NCBI GenBank assembly: GCA_003167365.1
Contig: PMTM01000004.1
Span: 62,001-126,000, forward strand
Reading direction: 5' to 3'
Origin: Spartobacteria bacterium
GTDB taxonomy: Bacteria; Verrucomicrobiota; Verrucomicrobiia; Chthoniobacterales; UBA10450
DNA length: 64,000 bases
The translations under genes and the position numbers were made by a program. Below the pieces are notes generated by a model, which was given only the letters and a program-made list of their open reading frames with translations, was not told the origin of the DNA and searched no databases. Positions 34,204 through 42,547 of the stretch are shown here, in pieces (positions within the stretch are counted from its first letter, which is position 1; each line of letters starts with the position of its first letter).

Positions 34204-35477
34204 AGTTGCGGCGATGCGAGCCCGGCGGCCTGTTGCAGAGGATGCAGAAAGATTAGACCGCCAGTCTTGTCGAGAACCATTTCCTGCGATTGGCGTTTAT
34301 CCATCTCGAAGATTCGCGTCTGTTGCGCGGCAAAGCTTCGATCCAATACGTCCACGTTAGCTTCATCGTTAAGGCGGATCGATCGATCGTCGAGGTTGCC
34401 CGAGCCGAAGGAAACGAACGTGTCGTCCACGATTATCAGTTTCACGTGCACCATGGTTGGTTGATACTCGTAAATCTTAATGCCGGCTTTAATCAGTTCA
34501 GGCCAATGGCGCTTTGAAGAGGCGCGTACGAGCTTTTGATCGATGTGTTTCCCGGGCAAGATTATCTCGACTTTTGCGCCGCGTTTGGCCGCGGCGATCA
34601 ACTCTTTCCGGATGAGCTCATCCGGCAAAAAATAAGCATTCTCGATCCGCAACGTTTTCTGCGCCGAAGCGATGGCGAGGAGATACATCAAACCGAGATT
34701 TTCATTGCCCGCCGAACTCCTGATCACCTGCGCGAGGGACGAACCGGTGCTGGCGAGCGGCGGGAAAAAGTCTGCGCCGTGCAACATGCTGCCGCGTGTC
34801 TTCAGCCAATTGGTCATGAAAGTGGCCTGGAGCTGCGCCACAACCGGGCCGGTAATCTTGTAATGATTATCGCGCCAATGTTCCGGCGAATTGGCATTGC
34901 CGGTCCATTCATCTGCAATGCCCGCGCCACCAGTGAACGCGATTTTTCCATCGACAATCAACAATTTGCGATGGCTGCGATTGTTGTAACGACGCGGATC
35001 CAGCCAGAGGATTGAATGGTACTTGACGATTTCGACGCCGGCGTCGTGCAGCTTGGCCAGATTTCCCATTCCCATTTTGCTGGTTCCCTGCGCGTCCAGG
35101 ATGGCGTTAACTTTTACGCCGGCGCGTGCCCGTTCCGCCAACGCCTCAGTGAACTCGCGCGCGATCTCTCCGTCCCAATAAATGTAGGTCTCGAAGTTGA
35201 TCGACTTTTTGGCTGAGCGAATTGCGCCGAGCATGGCTGGGAAAATTTGATTCCCGTTTACTAGGGTCGTGATGTTGTTACCGGGCACGAAATTCGGGCC
35301 GAGCAACGATCCAGCCGATTGCCGGAATTCAAGCGAGTTCGCCGAATAAAGAGGCGTGATCTCCTGCCGTACCTGTTTGCCGCTCTTGATTGCGCACCCG
35401 GCGGTTAGGAACACACAAGACAGGAGTGAGACACTCTTGCGCGGCGCGAAGGCGCGCAGAATAGGCAGGCGACTCAT
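34200..35477 (-). CDS. Phospholipase D/cardiolipin synthase-like lipoprotein
   Basis: The start at 35477 (MSRLPILRAFAPRKSVSLLS) leads into a signal peptide with lipobox LTAGC. The 425-residue protein carries two HKD motifs, HRKLLIVDGKIAFTGG and HVKLIIVDDTFVSFGSGN. This fits a periplasm-facing phosphatidyl-transferase or cardiolipin synthase of the ClsC/PLD type, tethered to a membrane. It is convergent with ada. Confidence 0.85.
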   Translation of the reverse strand: MSRLPILRAFAPRKSVSLLSCVFLTAGCAIKSGKQVRQEITPLYSANSLEFRQSAGSLLGPNFVPGNNITTLVNGNQIFPAMLGAIRSAKKSINFETYIYWDGEIAREFTEALAERARAGVKVNAILDAQGTSKMGMGNLAKLHDAGVEIVKYHSILWLDPRRYNNRSHRKLLIVDGKIAFTGGAGIADEWTGNANSPEHWRDNHYKITGPVVAQLQATFMTNWLKTRGSMLHGADFFPPLASTGSSLAQVIRSSAGNENLGLMYLLAIASAQKTLRIENAYFLPDELIRKELIAAAKRGAKVEIILPGKHIDQKLVRASSKRHWPELIKAGIKIYEYQPTMVHVKLIIVDDTFVSFGSGNLDDRSIRLNDEANVDVLDRSFAAQQTRIFEMDKRQSQEMVLDKTGGLIFLHPLQQAAGLASPQL

Positions 35478-35515
35478 GTTCAGAATCTTATCGCAGAACG
35501 CTACCACATGGTTGT

Positions 35516-35875
35516 TTATCGCGCGCGGTGCTCTTTGAGCGCTTCCGTTAACCAGGCGTCTAAATGCGTTGCTTTGCCATCTGAAGTTCGCACCAGGTAC
35601 GGTTTTCCCGTGAGTAAACTTTTCGACGCCGACAGCCGGATGAAATCTTCCGGTGTTTTGACCTGATTCTTGAAGTGTTCGTACTTGGCCTTGATGTGCG
35701 AAACCGCTTCCGCGGGGGTGTGCTCGGCGCCGTTGCGAACGAAGGTCGCCTTAGAACTGCCCACGTAATCGATGAGATAAGCGATCGTCTGTTCGAGAGA
35801 TTCTCTGGCGAGGATTTGGCCGGCGAAAATGAGCAAGAGTCCGACAGTAAGCAAAGAGCGCGTGGAGAAGATCAC
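35516..35875 (-). CDS. Secreted DUF5329 protein
   Basis: The 119-residue protein has a signal peptide (SLLTVGLLLIFAGQILA) and the DUF5329 pattern: IAYLIDYVGSSKATFVRNG, HTPAEAVSHIKAKYEHF and TGKPYLVRTSDGK. The family is uncharacterised and periplasmic. It lies 38 bp upstream of the phospholipase-like gene on the same strand, so the two may be co-transcribed. It is the last chromosomal gene before the island. Confidence 0.78.
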   Translation of the reverse strand: MIFSTRSLLTVGLLLIFAGQILARESLEQTIAYLIDYVGSSKATFVRNGAEHTPAEAVSHIKAKYEHFKNQVKTPEDFIRLSASKSLLTGKPYLVRTSDGKATHLDAWLTEALKEHRAR

Positions 35876-35941
35876 GCTATCAATTCGAACGCGGCCGCGT
35901 TTTTGCGCGCAATAATTGTCGATCTTTCCGCGAAAGGGAAC

Positions 35942-35989
35942 CGCGCCCGGAGTGACTCGAACACTCGACCTACGGATTAGAAATCCGTT
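35942..35989. repeat. attL-type end: copy of the 3' part of tRNA-Arg(TCT)
   Basis: These 48 bases match 63757-63804 without a mismatch. They contain the anticodon arm, variable loop, T arm and 3' acceptor strand of the tRNA-Arg gene but lack its 5' part. This is the displaced 3' end expected when an integrase inserts an element into a tRNA gene that stays whole at the other end. Confidence 0.95.
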
Positions 35990-36240
35990 TTCTTACTAGG
36001 TAAAGTATTCAGAGTTGCCACATTTTTGCCAATTCCTGATGGTTTTCAGTTCTGAAGATTCCAAGGCGAGGGACGGCCAACGCGAGCGCCGGTCGCCCGA
36101 CACGACTTTCGAGGTCGCATTTTCCGCGCGTCTTTTCTGTTTGATTCGCGCGAGTACTTGATTGCATCGCGGAGTTTCCGCTTGCACTCGCTTGGAGCAG
36201 GAATTACATTTTTGTCGCTGGGGTGATGCTCAGCATACTG
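35990..36240. other. Island left border, no gene seen
   Basis: No coding sequence can be supported. The stretch sits between the tRNA fragment and a strong terminator that faces rightward, so a short rightward transcript may originate here. Confidence 0.4.
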
Positions 36241-36288
36241 AAACTGACCTGGCCTAGCATCAAGGCCGCACGGGGTCAGTTTTTTTTT
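36241..36288 (+). terminator. Strong intrinsic terminator
   Basis: The arms aaactgacc (36241-36249) and ggtcagttt (36274-36282) pair perfectly, an inner ggcc/ggcc stem strengthens the hairpin, and nine T residues follow (36280-36288). No plus-strand gene precedes it. It may insulate the island from read-through, end a small RNA, or attenuate the gene at 36329. Confidence 0.8.
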
Positions 36289-36328
36289 GTCGCGTGCGGC
36301 TCTCGGGCCGGGTTCAACGAGAACCAAA

Positions 36329-36541
36329 ATGGCCCAAGAAAAATTAGTCGATTACGCGGGGCTGGCTGAAGAGGTCGGCATTCCCGTCCGCACTCTGCGC
36401 ACTCTCGCACACCGACGCGTCATCCCACGGCTAATCCTGGGCCATCGCACGGTTTTGTTCGCGCCGAGCAAGGTAATTGCCGCTCTTCAGCGGTACGAGA
36501 TTACGGAGGTGGGTCGTTTGACCCGCGTGAAAAAGTCATGA
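36329..36541 (+). CDS. Small excisionase/MerR-like DNA-binding protein
   Basis: The ATG at 36329 gives 70 residues. The sequence DYAGLAEEVGIPVRTLRTLAHRRVIPRLILGHRTVLFAPSKVIAAL is a compact winged helix of the excisionase/MerR type. Near the att end of an integrated element, an Xis-like role in excision or control of neighbouring genes is reasonable. The stop overlaps the start of the next small gene (ATGA). Confidence 0.7.
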   Translation: MAQEKLVDYAGLAEEVGIPVRTLRTLAHRRVIPRLILGHRTVLFAPSKVIAALQRYEITEVGRLTRVKKS

Positions 36542-36738
36542 ACCGCCTCGCGGCAAATTCTCGAAACAGGACGAGCTATGAAGTCGGCCATACCGGCAAA
36601 CAAGGGGCCACTCTGCCGGAGGTAGGTCCCTCGGTTTCCAGCGGCCTTATTTCTTTCATCAGAATTAACGCGCGAACAATTCGCTACGATTTGGACGCGA
36701 TTGAACGCGCGCTCGAAAACCAGATGCATCGTACTTGA
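36538..36738 (+). CDS. Small DNA-binding-like protein, possibly a truncated helix-turn-helix
   Basis: The 66-residue product starts inside the previous stop codon. Its C-terminal half (SVSSGLISFIRINARTIRYDLDAIERALEN) matches the second half of excisionase-type helix-turn-helix proteins, whereas the N-terminal half is not conserved-looking. It may be a remnant of a longer DNA-binding protein, or a partner of the gene at 36329. Confidence 0.5.
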   Translation: MNRLAANSRNRTSYEVGHTGKQGATLPEVGPSVSSGLISFIRINARTIRYDLDAIERALENQMHRT

Positions 36739-36741
36739 TGC

Positions 36742-37159
36742 AAGGAAAAAGGCTGTGCCGGGCCAGGTAGATCGGCGCCGTTTCCAAGACCACGTGGTCA
36801 GGGGTAATACCGCATGTGGAGGAGGAAAACACGTTCCCGCGGGGACCACCTAGGCGGGAGGATCGGAGAAAAAGCGGCTTCGCTTCGATCAGCAGAGTGC
36901 TCCGGACAGCTCCGTCTGTTCCGCAAGCATGAAGGCACATGCGACAGGGACACGATAGCTCCCGAGGGCTTCTCTGAGGTAACGGTGTGCCCAAGTGCGC
37001 ATGTTCAAGTGAGAGAAACACCCGGACACCAGAACGCTCAGGGAGCGGAAACAATCGGGGACACAAGTCGCCGCAACGGGTGGCTTATGTCCCCGTTTTC
37101 CAGCCGCTAGGGAGCAGTAAAACAACAACGACAAGTGCAACGCAAAAAAACAGCAACAT
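36742..37159. other. Gap, no gene supported
   Basis: The region has frames in several phases but none with a recognisable protein. It ends at the first copy of the hairpin repeat. Confidence 0.4.
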
Positions 37160-37253
37160 GGTTCACGCGGGCGCTGATGAGACAACGAACCAAAACCAAA
37201 GCCAATAAAATTCTGTTAAGTCGAAAACGCATTAACAGAATTCGAGGCACAAA
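37160..37253. repeat. Hairpin repeat, copy A
   Basis: Copy A begins ggttcacgcgg and ends with aattcgaggcacaaa. It shares its overall order and most bases with copy B at 42233-42322. Inside it, 11-bp arms (aattctgttaa, 37209-37219; ttaacagaatt, 37232-37242) enclose the loop gtcgaaaacgca. It ends about 20 bp before the start of the ParB-like remnant, so it may be an operator or leader structure. Confidence 0.75.
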
Positions 37254-37272
37254 CTGAAAAGGAAAATAGAAA

Positions 37273-37461
37273 ATGAGTGAGAAAACATTGAAGGTTCATC
37301 CTGCCGCGTCGGCGTTCCCGAAGATCACCGACCAGGATTTGAAGGAGCTGACTGAGGACATCAAGAAGAACGGCATTCGGGTGCCGATTCTGGTTCGACG
37401 CGATCGGGAAGGCGCAAGGGAGGCTGATTTACATTACGGGAGACAAGGAACCGGAGGTTGA
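37273..37461 (+). pseudogene. ParB N-terminal-like remnant
   Basis: The frame starts after the A-rich leader aaaggaaaatagaaa and reads KVHPAASAFPKITDQDLKELTEDIKKNGIRVPILVRRD, the start of a ParB/Srx-type domain. It is followed by an apparent frameshift: the neighbouring frame continues LIYITGDKEPEVEKS and then stops. The rest of the domain is missing. Broken gene, or a very short relic. Confidence 0.6.
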
Positions 37462-37486
37462 AAAGTCGAAAACGACTTAACAGAAT
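37462..37486. repeat. Hairpin repeat, partial copy C
   Basis: The 25 bases differ from 37218-37242 of copy A at two positions, but the left arm is missing. Copies A and C flank the ParB-like remnant as direct repeats. Confidence 0.65.
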
Positions 37487-37987
37487 TACTATAAAATGAC
37501 AATCATCGAACGACTGCCATAAGCGGAAAACGAGAGGGAAATTCGCGGCCTGCTCAACGCGGGTAACAACCAGCGTCCGAGTGGCACGATCAGCCGTCCG
37601 TGGGTGATTTTCAATGTGCTTGCCTGCTTGCTTCTCAGCGCGCAATAGCACATCGGGAAAGGTGCGGGGGAAGTGCAGGAAAAGTGCAAGTTTGAGCGAC
37701 CATTGGAGCAGCGGGGCCGGTTAGCCAAGAGTTGGCCAAAAGTAGGAAAAAAATGCCGATTCCGCCCTGAGCATTGTGGCGCGCGGCATTTCTGTGATTT
37801 TCACGGAACGTGATTAAGTTGAGGGGTTGAGTTTTTAATTTTGGTTTGAGATTGGTTAGGATCACACATTGAAACTGAGTAAGATGCTCAAGGACTTTGT
37901 TCGCGCCGTGCAAACGCATTTGCACGGCACAAAGAATGGATGGCTGGCCGTTGCTCTCGCGCTCTCGATTGCGCTAACAAATCACTT
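37487..37987. other. Gap, degenerate sequence
   Basis: No gene is supported. Short in-frame stretches near 37500-37650 (IIERLP, EIRGLLNAGNNQRPSGT) look like debris of a decayed gene continuing from the ParB-like remnant. Confidence 0.35.
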
Positions 37988-38665
37988 ATGGCCCTGATTG
38001 AATGTCCCGAATGTAAGCGCCGTGTATCTGATCAAGCCCAGGCTTGCCCCTCATGCGGTATGCCACTTGCCCCAGGCTCAAAACAAGGAACTCCCCTAAG
38101 CTCGCCACCAAGAAAGGCCGTTAATCCTACCAAACCAAAAAAGACCAATGACCGCTTAGTCGCCTTCTTTGTGATCCTCGGCTTGATTCTCGTTCTCCTG
38201 GCCGGGGCCGAAATCGACCGGCGCGGCTGGATCGGATGGGATGACTTTCCGAATTGGATCTCGCAAATATTCACCACCCCGTCAATCCCACCAGCGTTAG
38301 CACGTCCATCGCTTGCCACGCCAACAATTACGCCCGTCCCCACGCCCGATCCTACGTTACTTCAGGTTGTCCACACCGAATGGGAAAAGGGCGGTTTCGA
38401 TTCAATCGCAATTTGGCACGTCACCTTTTTCAACCGCAGTGACAAGCCAATCGGCAACATTCAGTATCGAACGAGGTATTCCGCAGAAACCGGCGACAAG
38501 GTGGATGCTGGTGGAGTCGATGCGTTACTTGGCGACAACACAATTCGGAAAGTCATCCCACCACACCAAAAGCGCACAATCGAAATCAATGATGGGTTTC
38601 TTCACCACGAAGCCGCTAAAGCGAACTTCCAAGTTGTTTCTTGGGAGTTCGTCAGCAAGCAGTAA
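37988..38665 (+). CDS. Membrane protein with N-terminal zinc ribbon
   Basis: The ATG at 37988 gives 225 residues beginning ALIECPECKRRVSDQAQACPSCG, a zinc ribbon with two CxxC pairs. One transmembrane helix follows (VAFFVILGLILVLLAGAEI, about 62-80), then a Pro/Thr-rich linker and a C-terminal beta domain (VVHTEWEKGGFDSIAIWHVTFFNRSDKP) like a FxLYD-type domain. The zinc ribbon would face the cytoplasm and the beta domain the periplasm. It lies 77 bp before the protease gene and may act with it. Confidence 0.75.
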   Translation: MALIECPECKRRVSDQAQACPSCGMPLAPGSKQGTPLSSPPRKAVNPTKPKKTNDRLVAFFVILGLILVLLAGAEIDRRGWIGWDDFPNWISQIFTTPSIPPALARPSLATPTITPVPTPDPTLLQVVHTEWEKGGFDSIAIWHVTFFNRSDKPIGNIQYRTRYSAETGDKVDAGGVDALLGDNTIRKVIPPHQKRTIEINDGFLHHEAAKANFQVVSWEFVSKQ

Positions 38666-38742
38666 TTCACGCGAGGGGCCTCGCTCAATCTAGAGATGTG
38701 GCTGCTTGTAAGCGCCGTCGCGCTTTGGTAAACGACAACGCA

Positions 38743-41700
38743 ATGCTGAGAGTCTTAATCGGTTTTCTCTGCATGTGCTTCGCAATGCCCGCACATGCGA
38801 AACTTGGCGAAAGCGCGGCGGAGCTAATCAAGCGGTTTGGAAAGCCGTATGCCATCGAGAATCTTAAGATCGGCCAAACGTATAAGTTCCGATCGGAAAA
38901 TGTCAGTGTAGACGCAACCTTCGTGGACGGAGTTTCAGTTGCGGAAACGTACTTTTCTGACCATCCATTAAACCCTTTGGGAGAACCACCGAATGATATC
39001 GTCCAAGCAGTTCTGAGGACGAACGCACCGCAAGCGCGATGGATTGAGATCGAGGCTGGACCATTTGGTGCGGACTACGCGTTGCGATCATCCGATGGGA
39101 AATACATCGCCACTTTAAAATACAGTGGTCCACAACCTGAAAGCGCGATTTGGACAATGACCGTGGCTCAAGCAAGTCTGCTCAGCCCGTCAACGCCTGC
39201 GACGCCCGGTTCTTCTTCTTCTTTGAGTCGGCGGCTTACGCCGGCACCCGCTCCTGGCTACTTGGATCGTGCGATCCAAGAAGCGAATCGAAAGGAGTAC
39301 GAGGCGGCGATCTTGGAATTAACTAAAGCAGTTAAGAAAAATCCAAACGATGCCGAGCTATTGGCCGAGCGAGGCTACAAGCATAGTCTGATTGGTGCTT
39401 ACGACAAAGCAGTCTCGGACTATGAGGCCGCCCTCAAGATCAGGCCGAACGATCACCGGACCGAGCTACGGCTGCAAACAGCGCACGCGATGCTTGCCCT
39501 CGAAGAGGGGACATTGCCAAGCGCAACTCCATTTGAGAAACGGAGCGCTTCGGCGAGTCACCGAATATTTTCGCCTGGCGCGGAAACGTTCTTATCGAAC
39601 GTGATTCGAAGCGCCGGCTTCGGCGGGGCTGGCGTCCTGTATTGCTTCGCTTTGGCACGAGCGTTCAGACAGAAGACATTGAAGTGGATTGGAGCGGCCG
39701 TACTCGCCGCGTTGTTCTTTGGCGTGACTTGCCTTCTTTTCCTTCAAGGTTTGTCGGAACACGCGGGCGGTTCCCGGCGGGAAATCGCCGACGATTTTTC
39801 TGACGGGCAGAGCCGGTTCGCGGCTTACGCGATGAAGCTACGCGAGCGGGCGATGGCCAATCGGCGGCTGGCAAGTGATTCGGCGCAAACCGACGCCCAA
39901 CCAAGTCGCTTTATGCCGTCACCATCGCCGATGCCATTGCCATTTGTCGCAGAGCAGGTGCAGCGTGCGGTAGTACAAATCGCGGGCCTTTCTCCGTCCG
40001 GCGGGTCAGTGGCGAGCGGCACGGGGTTCTTCATCTCCGCCAACGGAAATCTGGTGACGTGCTGGCACGTAGTGTCTGCGGCCAACATCGATCATATTCG
40101 AGTCACGCGAAGCGACGGCTCGCAGTGCGAAATCGAAGGGGTGCTGGGTTTCTCTGCGAAAGATGATTTGGTTTTGCTTAAGACTGCCGTGACTGGGGCG
40201 GATTTCCTGAAGCTACGCGCTTCGCGCGCAGACAAACCCGACGTTGGCACGCGGATTCTCGTTTTCGGGAATCCTGGGCAACTTAGAGGAGTTTGGTCGG
40301 AAGGAGCCGTGTCCGGTTTTGTATTTGACGTTAAATTTGCCAAGCGGGATTCTCTGCGTTTTGACGCGCCGGTAGCACCCGGTTCCAGTGGCTCGCCGGT
40401 CGTGGATACTCACAAAGGCGACGTGCTTGGTATCGCGTCAGCGACCGGTTGGCCGCTCGGCAATTTCGGCGTTCCGTTTTACTACATTACTGATCTGGTC
40501 GATAAGCTGCACGGGTCTACCCCTGTTTCTCTGGCTCAATTCAAAGCGGATCTCGAAAAAGAGAAACCCACAATCAAGCAACACGTTGACGAAAAGGAGC
40601 GCGCAGGGGATTTTATGGAAGCGGGTCAGTTGTGCGATGACTACTCTGCACGATACCCAGGCGACATATGGGGATCGTGGGAGCACGCGCAAATTTCCTT
40701 CGCCTTGGACGATTATAACGCTGCCAGCTTTTACACAGCGCGGTTACAGCCAGCAAAGGGCCCCGGAGACGATCTGCTCTGCGCGATTCAGTTTGAGTCT
40801 GGTAATGCGCTTTTCTGGGCGCCTGCGCAGCGGGAGTGGTTGAAGAGAGTGGCAGAGTTGCTGCACAACGATTATGGCGTGGAAATTTGTACTGTTCAGA
40901 TGCGACCAGATACAGGCGTTAACGTGCGTGCGAAGCCAGATGCCAAGTCCGACGTTCTCTATGAGTTCGACGCCGGTGAGCATGTATTTGCTAAACAAGA
41001 TCGACTTCGCAATTCTGCCGGAAAAGAGAGCGTGACTTGGCGCAAAGTGCTGATGCTGCCGTCACGCGATTACATTCACGGCAGCGAGGGTTGGGTGAAC
41101 GAACGCTACATCGCCCCGTTGAGCATGTCGCTCGTTACAGCAGAACCTTATGAGAAAGCGGCCGCTCGGGGCGACGTCGGCGCTCAGGTTTACTTGGGGA
41201 ATCTGTACACGGAGGGAAAGGGCGTTGCTCAAGACTACAGCAAAGCAGCTGAGCTTTATCGGAAATCAGCCGATCAGGGTAACGCCGCCGGTCAGGCATA
41301 TCTGGGGTCCCTATATGCTGAGGGGAAAGGGGTGCAAAGAGATTATCAGAAAGCGATCGAGCTTTTTCACAACGCCATCGGCCAAGAGTCGTCAGTGGGA
41401 TCTTCTAATGCCTTCAACGATTTTGCATGGTTTCTCGCCACCTGCCCGGACAACTCTCAGCGAAATGGAAATCTAGCTGTCACTTACGCAACCAAGGCGT
41501 GCGAACTCACGCAATGGAAAGACGGGAGTTTTATCGACACTCTTGCAGCTGCTTGTGCCGAGGTCGGCGACTTTGACACAGCCATCAAATATCAGAAACA
41601 GGCAATGGACATACACAGTGATTATCCAGATCGGCGTGAAATGGAAAAAGCTCTCGAACTTTACCAGGAGCGAAAGCCCTATCGTGCGGATAAGAAATCG

Positions 41701-42168
41701 CTCGATGTGGTCGATTATTTCCTTCTGCTTCCGCGAGATTCTTTCGAGATACCACCAGCAGATTTGTTACGTTTTCTCAAGCAACCGAAATGCGGCCTGA
41801 TCGATTTGGCCAACGGTTACATCAGTTGTACGGGGGACAGCGCACAGGCCCCCTTCGAAGTCGCACTGTTCCGTTTTCGCGATGGTAGTCCGCTGGTTGC
41901 AGTTTGTTGGGGCGACCATAGCGAGGAAAGTAGAGAGGATGCGAGAACTGGTTTGGTGTTCCTCGATTTTTTCCGATTAGGTGCAGACAAACAAATGCAC
42001 AAGGTTAGCCGTTCAACCTTTCCAGTCGCGGATGCTGGCGATCGCAAGGGAAACTGGCGATTCGAACTGCCGCGATACGGGCGAACGGTGCTCGTGCGCA
42101 GTCAGCAAAGTGGAGCGATTTTGCACGAACTGAAGTGGAACGGCGCAAAATTTCAGGACGAGAAGTAA
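38743..42168 (+). CDS. Exported trypsin-like serine protease with TPR, SH3 and Sel1 repeats
   Basis: The ATG at 38743 is preferred because MLRVLIGFLCMCFAMPAHA is a signal peptide; 1,141 residues result. In order: an N-terminal small domain, TPRs (about 185-250), hydrophobic helix segments (about 290-340), a HtrA-like protease, further helical repeats, an SH3-like domain (about 745-820), two Sel1 repeats with YAEGKGVQRDYQKAIELF (about 830-900), and a C-terminal beta domain. The triad is visible: His442 in CWHVV, Asp474/475 in KDDLVLLK, Ser549 in GSSGSP. It would be a membrane-anchored periplasmic protease with protein-binding repeats. Role unknown. Confidence 0.82.
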   Translation: MLRVLIGFLCMCFAMPAHAKLGESAAELIKRFGKPYAIENLKIGQTYKFRSENVSVDATFVDGVSVAETYFSDHPLNPLGEPPNDIVQAVLRTNAPQARWIEIEAGPFGADYALRSSDGKYIATLKYSGPQPESAIWTMTVAQASLLSPSTPATPGSSSSLSRRLTPAPAPGYLDRAIQEANRKEYEAAILELTKAVKKNPNDAELLAERGYKHSLIGAYDKAVSDYEAALKIRPNDHRTELRLQTAHAMLALEEGTLPSATPFEKRSASASHRIFSPGAETFLSNVIRSAGFGGAGVLYCFALARAFRQKTLKWIGAAVLAALFFGVTCLLFLQGLSEHAGGSRREIADDFSDGQSRFAAYAMKLRERAMANRRLASDSAQTDAQPSRFMPSPSPMPLPFVAEQVQRAVVQIAGLSPSGGSVASGTGFFISANGNLVTCWHVVSAANIDHIRVTRSDGSQCEIEGVLGFSAKDDLVLLKTAVTGADFLKLRASRADKPDVGTRILVFGNPGQLRGVWSEGAVSGFVFDVKFAKRDSLRFDAPVAPGSSGSPVVDTHKGDVLGIASATGWPLGNFGVPFYYITDLVDKLHGSTPVSLAQFKADLEKEKPTIKQHVDEKERAGDFMEAGQLCDDYSARYPGDIWGSWEHAQISFALDDYNAASFYTARLQPAKGPGDDLLCAIQFESGNALFWAPAQREWLKRVAELLHNDYGVEICTVQMRPDTGVNVRAKPDAKSDVLYEFDAGEHVFAKQDRLRNSAGKESVTWRKVLMLPSRDYIHGSEGWVNERYIAPLSMSLVTAEPYEKAAARGDVGAQVYLGNLYTEGKGVAQDYSKAAELYRKSADQGNAAGQAYLGSLYAEGKGVQRDYQKAIELFHNAIGQESSVGSSNAFNDFAWFLATCPDNSQRNGNLAVTYATKACELTQWKDGSFIDTLAAACAEVGDFDTAIKYQKQAMDIHSDYPDRREMEKALELYQERKPYRADKKSLDVVDYFLLLPRDSFEIPPADLLRFLKQPKCGLIDLANGYISCTGDSAQAPFEVALFRFRDGSPLVAVCWGDHSEESREDARTGLVFLDFFRLGADKQMHKVSRSTFPVADAGDRKGNWRFELPRYGRTVLVRSQQSGAILHELKWNGAKFQDEK

Positions 42169-42547
42169 TCAATACCGATAGTTGTGGCGACAAACAACCA
42201 TTTCGTAATCGGCCGGCGTCAGACCGAACAGGGGTTCACGCGGACGCTGGTGAGACAACGAACTAAAACAAAGCTGAGAATCCGTTAATACGAAAACGCA
42301 TTAACGGAATTCGAGGCGCAAAGGGTCAGTTCCTTTATCCTAAGGAAATTACGAGGGAATCGCCAAAACTAGCCTTGAGTCGGCAATAAAACGGCAACAT
42401 CTGACAGCGTTCCTCTTGTTACAGCGGATTGCCAGTCCGTAGGAACGACCAGCCAGGAGGCACGCCACAGTAAAGCAGCGCGCGCTTTTCTTTGCTGGAT
42501 TTCAGCGTTTCAGTTCTCGCGCGTTTTCGCTTAGGATCGCCTCATAA
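42169..42547. promoter_or_regulatory. Leader region of the Res-Mod-ATPase-Dcm operon
   Basis: This is the only gap long enough to hold the operon promoter. It contains hairpin repeat copy B (42233-42322). No clear -10/-35 pair can be named with confidence. Confidence 0.4.
42233..42322. repeat. Hairpin repeat, copy B
   Basis: Copy B runs from ggttcacgcggacgctg to aattcgaggcgcaaa. Its arms tccgttaat (42281-42289) and attaacgga (42300-42308) pair perfectly around acgaaaacgc. Compared with copy A, one T in the left arm is C and the paired A in the right arm is G, so pairing is kept by a double change. Confidence 0.75.

Noticed and set aside
35942-36000. A second functional tRNA-Arg gene
   Set aside because: Only the 3' portion is present; the D arm and 5' acceptor strand are missing, so it is an attachment-site remnant.
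37160-42322. Hairpin repeats as integron attC sites
   Set aside because: One half matches a GTTRRRY-type core in copy A, but the matching RYYYAAC core is missing and copy B has neither. No integron integrase is present.
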